NCBI GenBank assembly: GCA_964017145.1
Contig: OZ024849.1
Coordinates: 1,302,001 to 1,366,000, forward strand
Direction of reading: 5' to 3'
DNA: 64,000 nt
From: Agrocybe praecox
Lineage: Eukaryota; Basidiomycota; Agaricomycetes; Agaricales; Agrocybaceae
The position numbers and the translations under genes were made by a program. Positions 1 to 10,326 of this stretch are shown here, in pieces; within the stretch, counting starts at the first letter, position 1, and every line of letters begins with the position of its first letter. Under the pieces are notes generated by a model. The model was given only the letters and a program-made list of their open reading frames with translations. It did not search any database and was not told the DNA's origin.

Positions 1-383
1 ACCGCGTACACGACAGAGCCCGTGGAGCTGCGGAGAAATACAGAGCTGCAAGGAAAGCCAAGCTCAGTCTTGAGGGACACGGAAGTTGGGAATCCGAATT
101 TTGCGAGTTAGAAGATGGAGACTTGCGGTCATATCAGGACGTTAACCGCTTACGCCCACGTCAAGCTCGTCGGGGTGTTTTAGAAGATGAAGTTCTCGCT
201 GGTAATGCTATGAACGAGGATCCTGCAACGAGCACTATCACAGAATCGGATATCTCTTTACTTCCAGAAGCTCGTAGTCGGCGGGATGGTACAGGAGAAA
301 GTCGACGAACACTATCTTGGATCTGGTTAACACATAAAGCGGATCATTCTGACACCTCAGACGATATCCTGAGAACTGAATGG

Positions 384-1178
384 TGATACGCCTACGAGCG
401 TCCTAGGTGCGAAACAAACCCAAACAAAAATGTTGGGCGTTAACACACTAGTATACTCGACGATGGGTGGCGCGTAAAGGTGCGAGCGTGTTTCTCTCGC
501 TCCAAACCAACCGAATATCGAAGGGGTAAGGTGTAAGCTTCTAAAAAAGCTTCGAACCACCTTGGAGTAAAAAGACGAGACTAGACGAGAGGTAAAATGC
601 ACAAGAAGAGTGTAGAAAGTATAGCGAAGACTGTATCGAGTTGTATATCGAGAAACCGATGTATTCTGTTTTATAGGGAATTTTTTACATGCCTTATATA
701 CTATTTGTCTTTATCTTTTAAATAATAAGCCTAAAACATATGGAACAAATGAAATAAAAGAAACAAAAGCCAAGTAAAATACTATTCATAAAGGAGATCG
801 TGAAACTGAATTTTCCTGATTTTTAACAGGTCTGGTGATGCCTCCATACGATGCACGATGTGTTGAAACGACCAAGTCCACAATTTTGATGGTATCCGGA
901 ACTTGCCGAGTGCCGATTTTGCCTGTGGCGTCGGAATTGAACTCGAAAGAAACCATATGGGGAGATGTATGAATGATACAATTAAATTAAAAGAAAGAAA
1001 ATGGAATGGAATGGAATGCAGACCATAGCAAAAGTCCAGAGACTTCGGGGGATCAGGTTGCGATGCGCCAGATAAGGCGTGTGATGCGCTTTGATGCGTG
1101 CGTCCAAATCCGGAAGTGGCTGTGCCACAAACGCGGACTTAGTCGAATTTCGCGTCTGGATTGCGTGCGCGCTCATCA
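384..1178 (-). repeat. 3' LTR of the gypsy element
   Basis: 795 bp, beginning TGATACGCC and ending CTCATCA on the plus strand. It matches 7745-8539 at a constant offset of 7361 with no gap. I saw no substitution in the stretches compared. In element orientation it is the 3' LTR. Confidence 0.95.
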
Positions 1179-1192
1179 TCTCCTCCCTACTT
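1179..1192 (-). other. Polypurine tract of the gypsy element
   Basis: Directly next to the 3' LTR the minus strand reads AAGTAGGGAGGAGA, a purine run in the position expected for priming of plus-strand DNA. The same 14 bp occur again at 1520-1533, just past the pol stop codon. Confidence 0.7.
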
Positions 1193-1548
1193 GAATTCTG
1201 ACTGTCCCCAGTCAGTTGTGGCGAAGTATAAAATGTAAAATGGAATGGATAGAGATGAATGACCGCGAAATAGGGTGTAATAATGCGAATAAGCGAAGAT
1301 ATGATGAATATATGAATATGAAATTTGATAATGACGTCAAAGGAAAGGTGGAAAGGTTGGAAAGACGAGTTTAGAAAGATAAAATAAACAAAAATAAACT
1401 GGTGAGAGTGTGAATAAAGAGTAAGAGCCCATGGGGAAGGAAAATATGAACATATAATGAGAAGCATAGATATGAATACAGGTGTGGATGGTTGTTGTTG
1501 TGTTGTGTGTAGACAGGTGTCTCCTCCCTACTTTGCTGTTGACTCTCC

Positions 1549-4500
1549 TCAATCTTCGTCTCGTATTGGGTCTTCTTCTTCATCGGAGTCGAGCGTCTCG
1601 TCGTCCTCGGGGTCTGGGGATACAGTGTCTTCGAGCTCAGTGAGTCGCTTCTGAGAAACATCTAGCAATTCTTCGAGAGGTGGAAGGTCCAGTTTCTGGC
1701 GAGCGAAGTACGGTATGACTCGGAATGCTGCGATTGGGCGATCGAAAAGCGAGCCGTCGAGCTCAGCAAGGATATATGCACCTCCTTTGTTGCGTGAGAT
1801 GACGATGAGAGGTCCGAGATAGCGCGGTCGCATTTTGCGATTGAGAGACTTCTCGATGCGTGTATTTCGAATGAGTACTAGATCTCCTAGTTTGAAGTCG
1901 TAGTCTTCAATGCTATGAGCATGTTCTCGCTCGAATCGAACTGCAGCTTTAAGGCGTGACTCGTAGACCTTTGAATGAAGCTTCTCGAGATCTTCGCGTC
2001 GTTTAGAGAGAGCGATAGCGCGACGCGAAATGAGATCGGTGGTAGATAAGATTGAATCGGGCGGAGGGAGAAGGTAATTGGCCTCGGAGATGTCAAAAGG
2101 GAGAAGTGGGTGCCTTCCAGTGAGTGCAAAATAAGGTGAGCAGCCCATGCGACGACGAATGGTGACGCGCTCTGACCAGAAGACGTAGTGAGCATACCTG
2201 GACCATTTAGATTGGTCTCCATCCGCAGCTTTGAAGAGAGCCTGACGAACATCGAAGTGGCTTCGTTCTACGATCCCGTTTGCACGAGAGTTGTACCCGG
2301 AAATGCGAATGTAATTGATGTGGTATCGTTTCGAAAGGTACTCGATAGCTTTGACGATTGGAGGGCCGTTGTCCGTGACGATTTCGACTAATGCGCCATA
2401 TCTGAAGATAAGATCTCGCATGATGAATTCCCCAACGGTCCTAGCTGTCTCGCGTCGAAGTTTATCGAACTCTGGGAAGTGACAGAGAGAGCAGCGAGCC
2501 TGGATAATGTATTTGAAACCTTCGGACGTAGGTAGATGCATCGTATCGATGTAGACTTTAGAGAATAACGGAGCGGGAGTAGCGACGACCGGTGGTATGA
2601 GGACATTCTGAGTGCGTCGAAGCTGGCAGATGTGACAAGTACGAACAAACCACGAAATATCAAAGCCCATGAACGGCCACCAGAAGCGCTCGGAGACGAG
2701 AGAGTTCGTTGCAAAGAATCCATGATGTCCAACATCATTGTGGGCCGAGGAAATAATGAATAGGCGTCGGTGAGCGGGAATGACAAGCTTATGTCGTCCT
2801 TGATGATCTCGCTTCCAAAGCTTTCCGGAAGAAATGAAAAAGTCGGCGCAATATCGAAGGAACGTCGCATATTCACTGTCTTGCATGTCTTCTGGTCGTT
2901 GGAGTGTCTCGTGCCATGTCTGGACTTTCAGTATGCGTTCATCTGCGCTGTGAGGGGCGTCGGATCGAGGAATAACAGAATAAGAAAGTGGTGTTGATGA
3001 TGTGGATGTTTCGGTCGAAGGAGATGAATGCGGAGCAATGGGGATGGGTTCAGGCGTTGTAGAAGTCGAATATATGAGTAGTGGAGGTTGGGCGGTTGCT
3101 AAATTAATTGTGGGGTTGATAATGTGAAGGAATCCGTTCATTTCATCGATCCAGTCTTCGAAGTCATCTTCCGGCTCGGTTGCATCGTTTGGCTGTGGTT
3201 TTCGTCGAGATAATCCGTCCGGTCCGTGATGAGTACCTGGTACATGCACAAGCTCGAAGTGGAACATCAAAATGGCAGCAATCCAGCGGTTAATGGTGGC
3301 GGAGGGCGCAATATCAGGGTTAGATAACATGCCTTTGATGTATTTAGCATCTACCTCGACGATGAGGTTTCTAACTCCAATAATATATAGCTTGAGGGCT
3401 CGGAGCGCACGGAATAAGCCATAGAGCTCGAGTTTAGGTTGGGAATAGTTTGATTCTCGTTTGTTGAGCGTGATCGATCCGAAACGCGAGAAATATCGAA
3501 TGCGAGGGTTGTCCGAGTCGCACTGTGCAAGGATGTGGCCTACAGCAATATTAGATGTATCAACCGAGACAATAACAGGTGATGGAGACGTATAGTCGAT
3601 AGGTCGAAGTGCAGGAGACTTGAGAAGAGCTTGTTTGAGGTCGTCTTGAGCATCGGTTTGGTCTTGAGTCCATTCAAATGGTTGTCCTTTCCTGGTGAGC
3701 TTTATGAGGTGATGTGCACGATGTGAGAAGTTCCTAATAAAAATTCGACAAAGTCCGATGGTTCCAAGGAAGGCACGGACGTCAGTAAGATCCTTGCAGG
3801 GTCCCCAATTGACGATAGCGGAAACACGAGATGTATCGGGCATGCGGCCTTCATAAGTGCACCGATGGCCGAGTACTGTTATTTCGGACGCACAGAGTGT
3901 CGATTTAAATCCAGAGAATGTTCCACCAGAGTATTTCATGCGCTGTACGATGCGATTTAGACCTTGGAAGTGTTCCCAAACGAATTTGCGAATGCCTGGA
4001 TTTTCTGGAATAGTTTCGAAGTCGCCAGTAGGTAGAATATAACGAGACTTAGGGCCTTTGATTGGGACGTCGTCGATGTATGGAACCGTAACATGTGGTA
4101 TTTCTGGCTGTAGTATATATGTGACATCATCGTGAAATATGGGGACCGAGTTCGTCCAACCCATAGGAAGTGTGGTGAGTCGAAGGGCGCCGAAAGGGGT
4201 TTGGAAAGTAGTATAGTCCCGAGAGGATTCTGCTAAGGCACGCTCGTCATATCCGACAAAAAGATCGAGCAACCCGACGCAAGCTAGTGCTGAGAACTGT
4301 TCTGCGACTTGATCCGTGAATGGAGTAACACCAGAATGAGCTATGGTGACCGCGTTGAGAGGTTCCAACGATTGAACAATGCGTAATGATTTTCCATCCT
4401 TCTTGACTACAGCGAACCAGCCACCACGATAGGATGCACAAGATCTTTGTAAAACACCAGCATCGATTTTTCTCTGAAGTAATTTACAGAGTTCATCATA

Positions 4501-5115
4501 GATACCAGGTGGAATTGGGCGGTTCTTGACGATCCAAGGCTTATGTGGGACGACAGGGATCTCGACTGGAGGGAAGAAGTCTTCGCGGAAATGACCTCTC
4601 TCTGTATCGTTCCAAGCGAATCCATCTTGGTGAAGCATCATGAAATGATGCATGAGGTTGCGTTCGGCCGGCCAGAGAAATTCCGAGGGATGTGCGATGT
4701 CGAATAACTTCATTCGTTCTTCGGTATAACGACCAGTGGGAGTGAATGCGGGTGGATTGGGATCAAGGGAAGGTAGCGTAGCGAGTGGGTCTCCAGTAAT
4801 GTTACGAACAATTTGATATTTGTCAGGTAGATCTCCGTAGATAGGGCGAGTTTTCTTTGATACAGGTTTATATTTCTTCTTTGAATTTGCGAATATAGCG
4901 TGTGGTAAAGAGTCGGATAAGGAAGTCGATTGAGGAATGGATGAAGACGAGTGAAAGAGGAGAGAGGAATCGAATGAAGGCAGATGATTAGATATAGATG
5001 GGATGTCCGGATTACAGGCTGAAAAATAAGAGAGGGAAGCATTCAACGAGGAGTCTAGTTCTTGGGTGGCGATAATGTGCATATGTCCGTCAATGACTTC
5101 GAGTTTAAGCGCCAT
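1549..5115 (-). CDS. pol: gypsy Pol polyprotein: reverse transcriptase, RNase H, integrase
   Basis: 1188 residues. The reverse transcriptase begins near residue 225 ('GWFAVVKKDG'), and its catalytic motif is YIDD near residue 345. RNase H follows from about 510 ('VIVSVDTSN') with later acidic residues. The integrase has an HHCC zinc module (about 800-840, 'CHICQ') and a DDE core visible as 'VYIDTMH', 'VTDNG' and 'ANGIVE' (about 853-945). After it comes a 'RYLGPLIVI' block resembling a GPY/F module, and a very acidic C-terminus. The ATG lies 17 nt past the gag stop in a different frame, so Pol needs re-initiation or frameshifting; the sequence does not show which. The length is normal for a fungal gypsy pol lacking the protease, which sits at the end of the upstream ORF. 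Confidence 0.95.
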   Translation of the reverse strand: MALKLEVIDGHMHIIATQELDSSLNASLSYFSACNPDIPSISNHLPSFDSSLLFHSSSSIPQSTSLSDSLPHAIFANSKKKYKPVSKKTRPIYGDLPDKYQIVRNITGDPLATLPSLDPNPPAFTPTGRYTEERMKLFDIAHPSEFLWPAERNLMHHFMMLHQDGFAWNDTERGHFREDFFPPVEIPVVPHKPWIVKNRPIPPGIYDELCKLLQRKIDAGVLQRSCASYRGGWFAVVKKDGKSLRIVQSLEPLNAVTIAHSGVTPFTDQVAEQFSALACVGLLDLFVGYDERALAESSRDYTTFQTPFGALRLTTLPMGWTNSVPIFHDDVTYILQPEIPHVTVPYIDDVPIKGPKSRYILPTGDFETIPENPGIRKFVWEHFQGLNRIVQRMKYSGGTFSGFKSTLCASEITVLGHRCTYEGRMPDTSRVSAIVNWGPCKDLTDVRAFLGTIGLCRIFIRNFSHRAHHLIKLTRKGQPFEWTQDQTDAQDDLKQALLKSPALRPIDYTSPSPVIVSVDTSNIAVGHILAQCDSDNPRIRYFSRFGSITLNKRESNYSQPKLELYGLFRALRALKLYIIGVRNLIVEVDAKYIKGMLSNPDIAPSATINRWIAAILMFHFELVHVPGTHHGPDGLSRRKPQPNDATEPEDDFEDWIDEMNGFLHIINPTINLATAQPPLLIYSTSTTPEPIPIAPHSSPSTETSTSSTPLSYSVIPRSDAPHSADERILKVQTWHETLQRPEDMQDSEYATFLRYCADFFISSGKLWKRDHQGRHKLVIPAHRRLFIISSAHNDVGHHGFFATNSLVSERFWWPFMGFDISWFVRTCHICQLRRTQNVLIPPVVATPAPLFSKVYIDTMHLPTSEGFKYIIQARCSLCHFPEFDKLRRETARTVGEFIMRDLIFRYGALVEIVTDNGPPIVKAIEYLSKRYHINYIRISGYNSRANGIVERSHFDVRQALFKAADGDQSKWSRYAHYVFWSERVTIRRRMGCSPYFALTGRHPLLPFDISEANYLLPPPDSILSTTDLISRRAIALSKRREDLEKLHSKVYESRLKAAVRFEREHAHSIEDYDFKLGDLVLIRNTRIEKSLNRKMRPRYLGPLIVISRNKGGAYILAELDGSLFDRPIAAFRVIPYFARQKLDLPPLEELLDVSQKRLTELEDTVSPDPEDDETLDSDEEEDPIRDED

Positions 5116-5132
5116 TTCGTTGCAACAAGACT

Positions 5133-7412
5133 CTAGATCCTCGAGTTGTGAAAATCCTCGTAACTTTGCTGAATAAAACGAGGGGGACTGCGAGGTGAAG
5201 TGGGGATTGTGACGGTCTGACCAGAATTGGGATCAGAAACAGTAATAGTCTGATCTTCATTGCGGAAATTGCAAATTATACTCTCGGTAAGAATATCGAA
5301 TGGTCGTCCGAGTAAGATATCGTATGCAGGGGCTCGGATAATGTGAACTTGCATATATAATGTGATGCTTCCTATACGGAATGGGACGTTGCGAGCGAGA
5401 CCGAGAGACTGATCTACAGTCCCGTTTGCGGACTGCATATTGAGTTTAATGGTAGGATCGTAGATGAGAGAGAGCTCGTGGCATGCTGCCTCGGACATGG
5501 CGACAATTTGGCTTCCTGGATCTACAATACACTCGATCCTGTGAGAATTGTCGACGATAGGATAGATAGAGCGAAGCGCAGCGGATTCCTTTGAGACTAT
5601 AAGCTTGCTGTATTCGGGTTTCTCTCCTGGACGCAAGGACCGATAGTATTGCTCGAAGTGATCAGGAATGACGGTTGCTCCTTCAGGAGGGCTGCGATGT
5701 TGGCTTGCGGCGATGGCTACTGACGATGGCATAGAGTTAAACATGTTGTAGAGACGGTCCTGAGCTTTACCGAGGAATGTAGTCTGAACCTGAGGTTCTG
5801 CGGTCGCAGTTCGTTTAGCAGTGGTTACATCCTTGTATTGCGAGCGAACATCTGGAGCAATAGATAAGAGTTCCCGCTGAGTGAGAGTGATGGGAGCGTC
5901 GAGAGAGCGGTGAAATATACTCATAGAAATGTCTGCGTCATGAATAGGTGTCTTGTTTCGATATGCCGGTTCGTTGTTCTTCTTCGGTGCAATAGGCTTC
6001 GAGGGTGCAGCTACATTGCAAAGCTGAGGAGGTAGATAAGAGGCTTCCAACGCATTTCGGAATGGATGTTCAGGTTCCTGGTTGACAGTAGAAGGGATAT
6101 TCGTAGTGGTAGAGTCGTTAGATGTCTGTGAACGGGACTGAGATGGATCGGGATTGGTTTGCTGCGATGTAGATGAGGCATTGGCATTGGAAGGGACTGT
6201 AGACGAAATTTCCTTGTCTTCTTCAGCAATAGGCTCCTTAGCTTTCTGTGCCTGAGTACGAATGTGAGGAGTGAAGCCGGGACGTTGAGCACGAAGACTA
6301 AAGAGTTCAGCTTCTAGGAGAGCGATCCTATCTTCGGTAGTGAACTGATAGGTTGAATGAGACGTTGAAGACGAGGTAGGAAGTGTAGTCGAAGTTGTAG
6401 GTACTGAGGAAATTGTATGGAGCATTGTAGAAGCGGATAAGGTTGCGGTGGCGAGCTGTCCAGGATTACGACGATGCCATTCATCGATTCGTTCCTTCAG
6501 CAATATACCCGGGATCTCTCGAGGAACGAAAGCACCAGTAGGGAGCACGACTTTTCCGTCGGTATTCCGTTTCAGTTTTCCAGCCTGTCGATATTCCTCT
6601 ACTAACTCACAGTTCCTGATGAAATGGTCCTTCCCACAGAAGTTACACTTGATATCTCGATTGCCAGAGTCCGAAAGCGATGGATTCATACGAGGACGAT
6701 TCTGAGTGCTGTTGATAGCTTCAATAATCGATTTAGTAAACTCTGTGAAAAGAGAACCAAGCTGCTCGGGTTTTACAACAGCATCGAGACTAGTAGGCGC
6801 AGGGGAAGTAGTAGCAACAAACGATGAATTGGAGTGTGTTCCATGTAGAACGAAGCGAGCCGCATCCTGAACATCGGTGATGCTGTAAGGTTCGTCCGGA
6901 AAGTGATCAAGGAATTTGAGTTGTAGACGTTGTGATATACGGTTCCAAAGTGTAGGTGGAAATCCTCGAACATAGGCGCGTTTCTGTTCGATCTCTGAGA
7001 GTCGTTGCTTCGAGATAAGGAACTTGGTAATGGCTAAGAATTGAGAGTGATACTCAGCGAGATCAGAAAGGGAATGAATGCCCAAACGATGTCGATTTCC
7101 AATGAGCAAATCCATGTCTGCAATCGTATACTTGTATTCTTCGTCAGCATCGGGATAGAGCTCCTGTATCGCTTTCTTGAATTCATCGTAGGTCTTATTG
7201 GTGTCGGAGAATTCAGGTAAGGTCTCCCAGATATCGGCGACGTCGACGTTGACATAACGAGTCGCATGGTGTTTCTTTTCTTGGTTGTCTGTGATCGTAG
7301 CAGCGGTGAAATGATATTCCAGCTCGGAAAAGTAACGTTTGAGCTCTCGAGGTTTTGCTGGGTCGAAAATGGGTGCACTACGATCTCCACGAGCAGGCAT
7401 TCGAGTTGTCAT
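5133..7412 (-). CDS. gag: gypsy Gag with C-terminal aspartic protease
   Basis: 759 residues. The N-terminal third is capsid-like, containing 'LKRYFSELEYHF' and a helical body. A CCHC zinc knuckle (C-x2-C-x4-H-x4-C, 'CNFCGKDHFIRNC') lies near residues 253-266 and would bind genomic RNA. A long Ser/Thr-rich linker follows (about 325-470). The last 150 residues contain a retroviral-type protease: the active site is D-P-G-S near 629 instead of the usual D-[ST]-G, followed by 'YDILLGRPF'. Fusing protease to gag rather than pol is a known alternative among gypsy elements. The first ATG at 7412 is used because the frame is open from there and the leader upstream carries the primer-binding site. Confidence 0.92.
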   Translation of the reverse strand: MTTRMPARGDRSAPIFDPAKPRELKRYFSELEYHFTAATITDNQEKKHHATRYVNVDVADIWETLPEFSDTNKTYDEFKKAIQELYPDADEEYKYTIADMDLLIGNRHRLGIHSLSDLAEYHSQFLAITKFLISKQRLSEIEQKRAYVRGFPPTLWNRISQRLQLKFLDHFPDEPYSITDVQDAARFVLHGTHSNSSFVATTSPAPTSLDAVVKPEQLGSLFTEFTKSIIEAINSTQNRPRMNPSLSDSGNRDIKCNFCGKDHFIRNCELVEEYRQAGKLKRNTDGKVVLPTGAFVPREIPGILLKERIDEWHRRNPGQLATATLSASTMLHTISSVPTTSTTLPTSSSTSHSTYQFTTEDRIALLEAELFSLRAQRPGFTPHIRTQAQKAKEPIAEEDKEISSTVPSNANASSTSQQTNPDPSQSRSQTSNDSTTTNIPSTVNQEPEHPFRNALEASYLPPQLCNVAAPSKPIAPKKNNEPAYRNKTPIHDADISMSIFHRSLDAPITLTQRELLSIAPDVRSQYKDVTTAKRTATAEPQVQTTFLGKAQDRLYNMFNSMPSSVAIAASQHRSPPEGATVIPDHFEQYYRSLRPGEKPEYSKLIVSKESAALRSIYPIVDNSHRIECIVDPGSQIVAMSEAACHELSLIYDPTIKLNMQSANGTVDQSLGLARNVPFRIGSITLYMQVHIIRAPAYDILLGRPFDILTESIICNFRNEDQTITVSDPNSGQTVTIPTSPRSPPRFIQQSYEDFHNSRI

Positions 7413-7720
7413 GGTGCTAAATGGGATGGTTGATGTATGCGGTGAATTTGTAGATGATGTTGGGAATAGAAGTGAACTTAAAGATGGTGTGGAAGATAAA
7501 GACGACGATTGCGAAGATAAGAGTAAGGGGAGATCAGATGGTGAGTAAAGTGGTGATGTAGGTGATGGAAGATTGTTATGAATGGCCTGTGAGTCTGGTA
7601 CTGAAATGAATAGAGAGTCGTCGGCGAGATTGTCTGGGTTTTGAAAGGCAGCGATGAGCTCGTCACGCAGAGTCTGTTGACGAGTACGACGGGTGGTTGA
7701 AGGCTGAATGATTAAAGGAA

Positions 7721-7740
7721 CACCCTCGCGGTGGGCTCCA
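7721..7740 (-). other. Putative tRNA primer-binding site of the gypsy element
   Basis: Four bases inside the 5' LTR, the minus strand reads TGGAGCCCACCGCGAGG. TGG complements the CCA end of a tRNA, the usual start of a primer-binding site. I cannot name the tRNA. Confidence 0.6.
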
Positions 7741-7744
7741 AAAA

Positions 7745-8539
7745 TGATACGCCTACGAGCGTCCTAGGTGCGAAACAAACCCAAACAAAAATGTTGGGCG
7801 TTAACACACTAGTATACTCGACGATGGGTGGCGCGTAAAGGTGCGAGCGTGTTTCTCTCGCTCCAAACCAACCGAATATCGAAGGGGTAAGGTGTAAGCT
7901 TCTAAAAAAGCTTCGAACCACCTTGGAGTAAAAAGACGAGACTAGACGAGAGGTAAAATGCACAAGAAGAGTGTAGAAAGTATAGCGAAGACTGTATCGA
8001 GTTGTATATCGAGAAACCGATGTATTCTGTTTTATAGGGAATTTTTTACATGCCTTATATACTATTTGTCTTTATCTTTTAAATAATAAGCCTAAAACAT
8101 ATGGAACAAATGAAATAAAAGAAACAAAAGCCAAGTAAAATACTATTCATAAAGGAGATCGTGAAACTGAATTTTCCTGATTTTTAACAGGTCTGGTGAT
8201 GCCTCCATACGATGCACGATGTGTTGAAACGACCAAGTCCACAATTTTGATGGTATCCGGAACTTGCCGAGTGCCGATTTTGCCTGTGGCGTCGGAATTG
8301 AACTCGAAAGAAACCATATGGGGAGATGTATGAATGATACAATTAAATTAAAAGAAAGAAAATGGAATGGAATGGAATGCAGACCATAGCAAAAGTCCAG
8401 AGACTTCGGGGGATCAGGTTGCGATGCGCCAGATAAGGCGTGTGATGCGCTTTGATGCGTGCGTCCAAATCCGGAAGTGGCTGTGCCACAAACGCGGACT
8501 TAGTCGAATTTCGCGTCTGGATTGCGTGCGCGCTCATCA
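7745..8539 (-). repeat. 5' LTR of the gypsy element
   Basis: Direct copy of 384-1178, same length. In element orientation (minus strand) it is the 5' LTR and should carry the promoter; I did not identify a clear TATA box. It is followed inward by TTTT and the primer-binding site. Confidence 0.95.
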
Positions 8540-8924
8540 ATGGGCGAAGAGCAGAGCAAGAGCTGCAAGAAGTCGCGAAGAAGTCATGTTGCTCAAAGAA
8601 GAAATGCGGCGAACCATCGCTTTTTTGGAGTGGAAGGTTGCTTTATGGAAATCGAGAGCAAGTTCACATATGGATGGATCACCAGAGCTCATCGAAGGAA
8701 GAAAATCATTTGCTTTGAGGCAAGCAGCCATACAAAGCTCGCTTTCGAAGCATTTTCGTGCCCTTTGGAGTAAGCCACTGCAAGAGTTAGTGTCCGAACA
8801 TTCCACTGGCAACCAGAATGTGGATAACAAAGATGAAGACAGCGACGACGAAGACAGCGACGACGAAGAGGAGGACGAACGACTACACCACGATGCTCTC
8901 GATCTAGCGGACATGGAAGAATAA

Positions 8925-10326
8925 TGATGTTGACACATAGCACTATACCAGCTTGCATGTCCTCTACGCTTTCCCACCATCAATACATCACCATTAACCG
9001 CCTTCCCTTCACCCTTCATGATTCATCTCCATCTCGTCTGCACCCCTCCTCACCGTTCTTTACGCAACTTCTGGTATCAATCTCGAAACAAACACACCAG
9101 CTGTACCATTCATCAATTACACGATACGGAAAAGCAGTGGTCGTGTTCTTCGTTTCTTCTAGGAAGGGCTACGTATGACTGCTAGATGTTGCCGACGTTT
9201 GCTTAATTTCTTGATTTCTGTCATATTCATGTACCAATAATTTTTTTCCATTTAATATACACAGATTTCCATTGACTATGCCCCTGTCAGTATCGTGCAA
9301 AAATCATTCAGTAAATCAACAATAAATGTAAATGGAATATTTCGAGAGTCGCCGAGAAGACCGAGACAAGCCGAAGAGCCGGTCAAACAAGTCATCCGAT
9401 GCTGTGTTATCTAATCTAAAAGATAACGGAGGCAACCTATATCAGGATGATACAAAAATAGTTTTGGTCAGTTATTTTTACACGTCATCCAAAGTCATTG
9501 ACGCCAATCCATCCTTTAATGCCCACATATGTCGGCGCAAACATACCAGATATATTCTAAAATATAATTAGAACTCATGTACCTTTTTTTCCACACCGAA
9601 AACGCCCACAATCTCACAAACATAACAAAAAACATATTTTGAGGCTTGTCGAAGCCTAAATCTGCTTTGTTTGGCATTGTATGACTACGGCACCTGCTGA
9701 TTTTGGCCGCAATGCCCATAAAACATAGAAATGGTGTGTGTGGCAACTGCCAGACATGGTACCTACCATTGTGGATATATGCTATATAACTGGCAACTAC
9801 CAATATTTGATACATAAATATGACTGACATGGCTGCCCCATCATCCTCTCGTTTCGTGTTGTCTGGAAGGCAGAAAACCGACGAGCGAATAGTGTTGCTC
9901 GGGTGGGTGTTGAATGGATAGGCGAATAGGATGGATCGTGTGGAATCTGGAGGGAAGGAGATTGCATCCGAGCAAACAGACCATATACTGCGTGGTCTGA
10001 CCAAGGTCTGACTATACTTTACGAGATCGGCATATATGCATACATACGTTAGAGGGCCTGGAAATTTTTTCTGTACAGATGAACGTTGCGGAAAATATTG
10101 AACAAATCCAAATAAAGAGTATATCTTGAAGTTTAGCATGCGGTATACTGTATATATAATATGTTATTGTGTAAGAAACCGTTTCCTAATTTAGATCACA
10201 TGGTGCGTGCGAATATAAAAGAAAAACATGCAAAACATATGCTTACACCTAACTTTTCATCTCCGTTGATACACATATAGATCGGGCACTGCAGCAAGAG
10301 CATGCGCAATAGGACCTTTACTAAAG
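8925..10326. other. Intergenic region without a supported gene
   Basis: 1.4 kb downstream of the KDZ gene. AT-rich, with short palindromic stretches around 9690-9800. A 207-codon open frame on the minus strand (9516-10139) has no recognisable motif and ordinary base composition; I do not accept it as a gene. Confidence 0.5.

Larger units (their letters stand above)
384..8539 (-). mobile_element. Complete Ty3/gypsy LTR retrotransposon
   Basis: An 8156-bp element on the minus strand with two 795-bp direct LTRs (TG...CA ends), a primer-binding site, a gag-protease ORF, a pol ORF (RT, RNase H, integrase) and a purine-rich tract. The order RT-RNase H-integrase defines Ty3/gypsy. ATGG at 380-383 and again at 8540-8543 is a 4-bp target-site duplication; a 5-bp one does not match. 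Both ORFs are open and I saw no difference between the LTRs by eye, so the insertion is recent and possibly still active. Non-coding parts inside the element are the leader 7413-7720 and the 1193-1548 stretch between the pol stop and the polypurine tract; neither contains a gene I can see. Confidence 0.95.
1..8924 (+). pseudogene. KDZ-family transposase, C-terminal part, split by a gypsy insertion
   Basis: Two coding pieces, 3-383 and 8544-8924, form one reading frame once the retrotransposon and one copy of its ATGG duplication are removed: the codon TGG at 381-383 is followed directly by GCG at 8544. The 5' part of the gene lies outside the window. The protein has the features I know from the end of Agaricomycete Kyakuja-Dileera-Zisupton transposases: 'LEDGDLRSYQD', 'RRGVLEDE', then 'EEMRRTIAFLEWK' and 'ALRQAAIQSSLSKHF'. 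It ends in an acidic Asp/Glu tail before TAA at 8922-8924. KDZ transposases mobilise DNA transposons; the copy here is interrupted, because the LTR begins with TGA and stops the frame at 384. The intact frame on both sides shows the gene was not decayed when hit. Family assignment rests on remembered motifs. Confidence 0.8.

Noticed and set aside
379..8544. 5-bp target duplication for the gypsy element
   Set aside because: AATGG before and ATGGG after do not match; only ATGG is shared, and removal of these 4 bp restores the host frame.
8537..9019. Ser-rich frame on the minus strand
   Set aside because: Antisense shadow of the KDZ acidic tail; Asp/Glu codons read backwards as Ser.
9516..10139. 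207-codon open frame on the minus strand
   Set aside because: No motif, no splice context and no protein-like composition; it overlaps AT-rich intergenic DNA.
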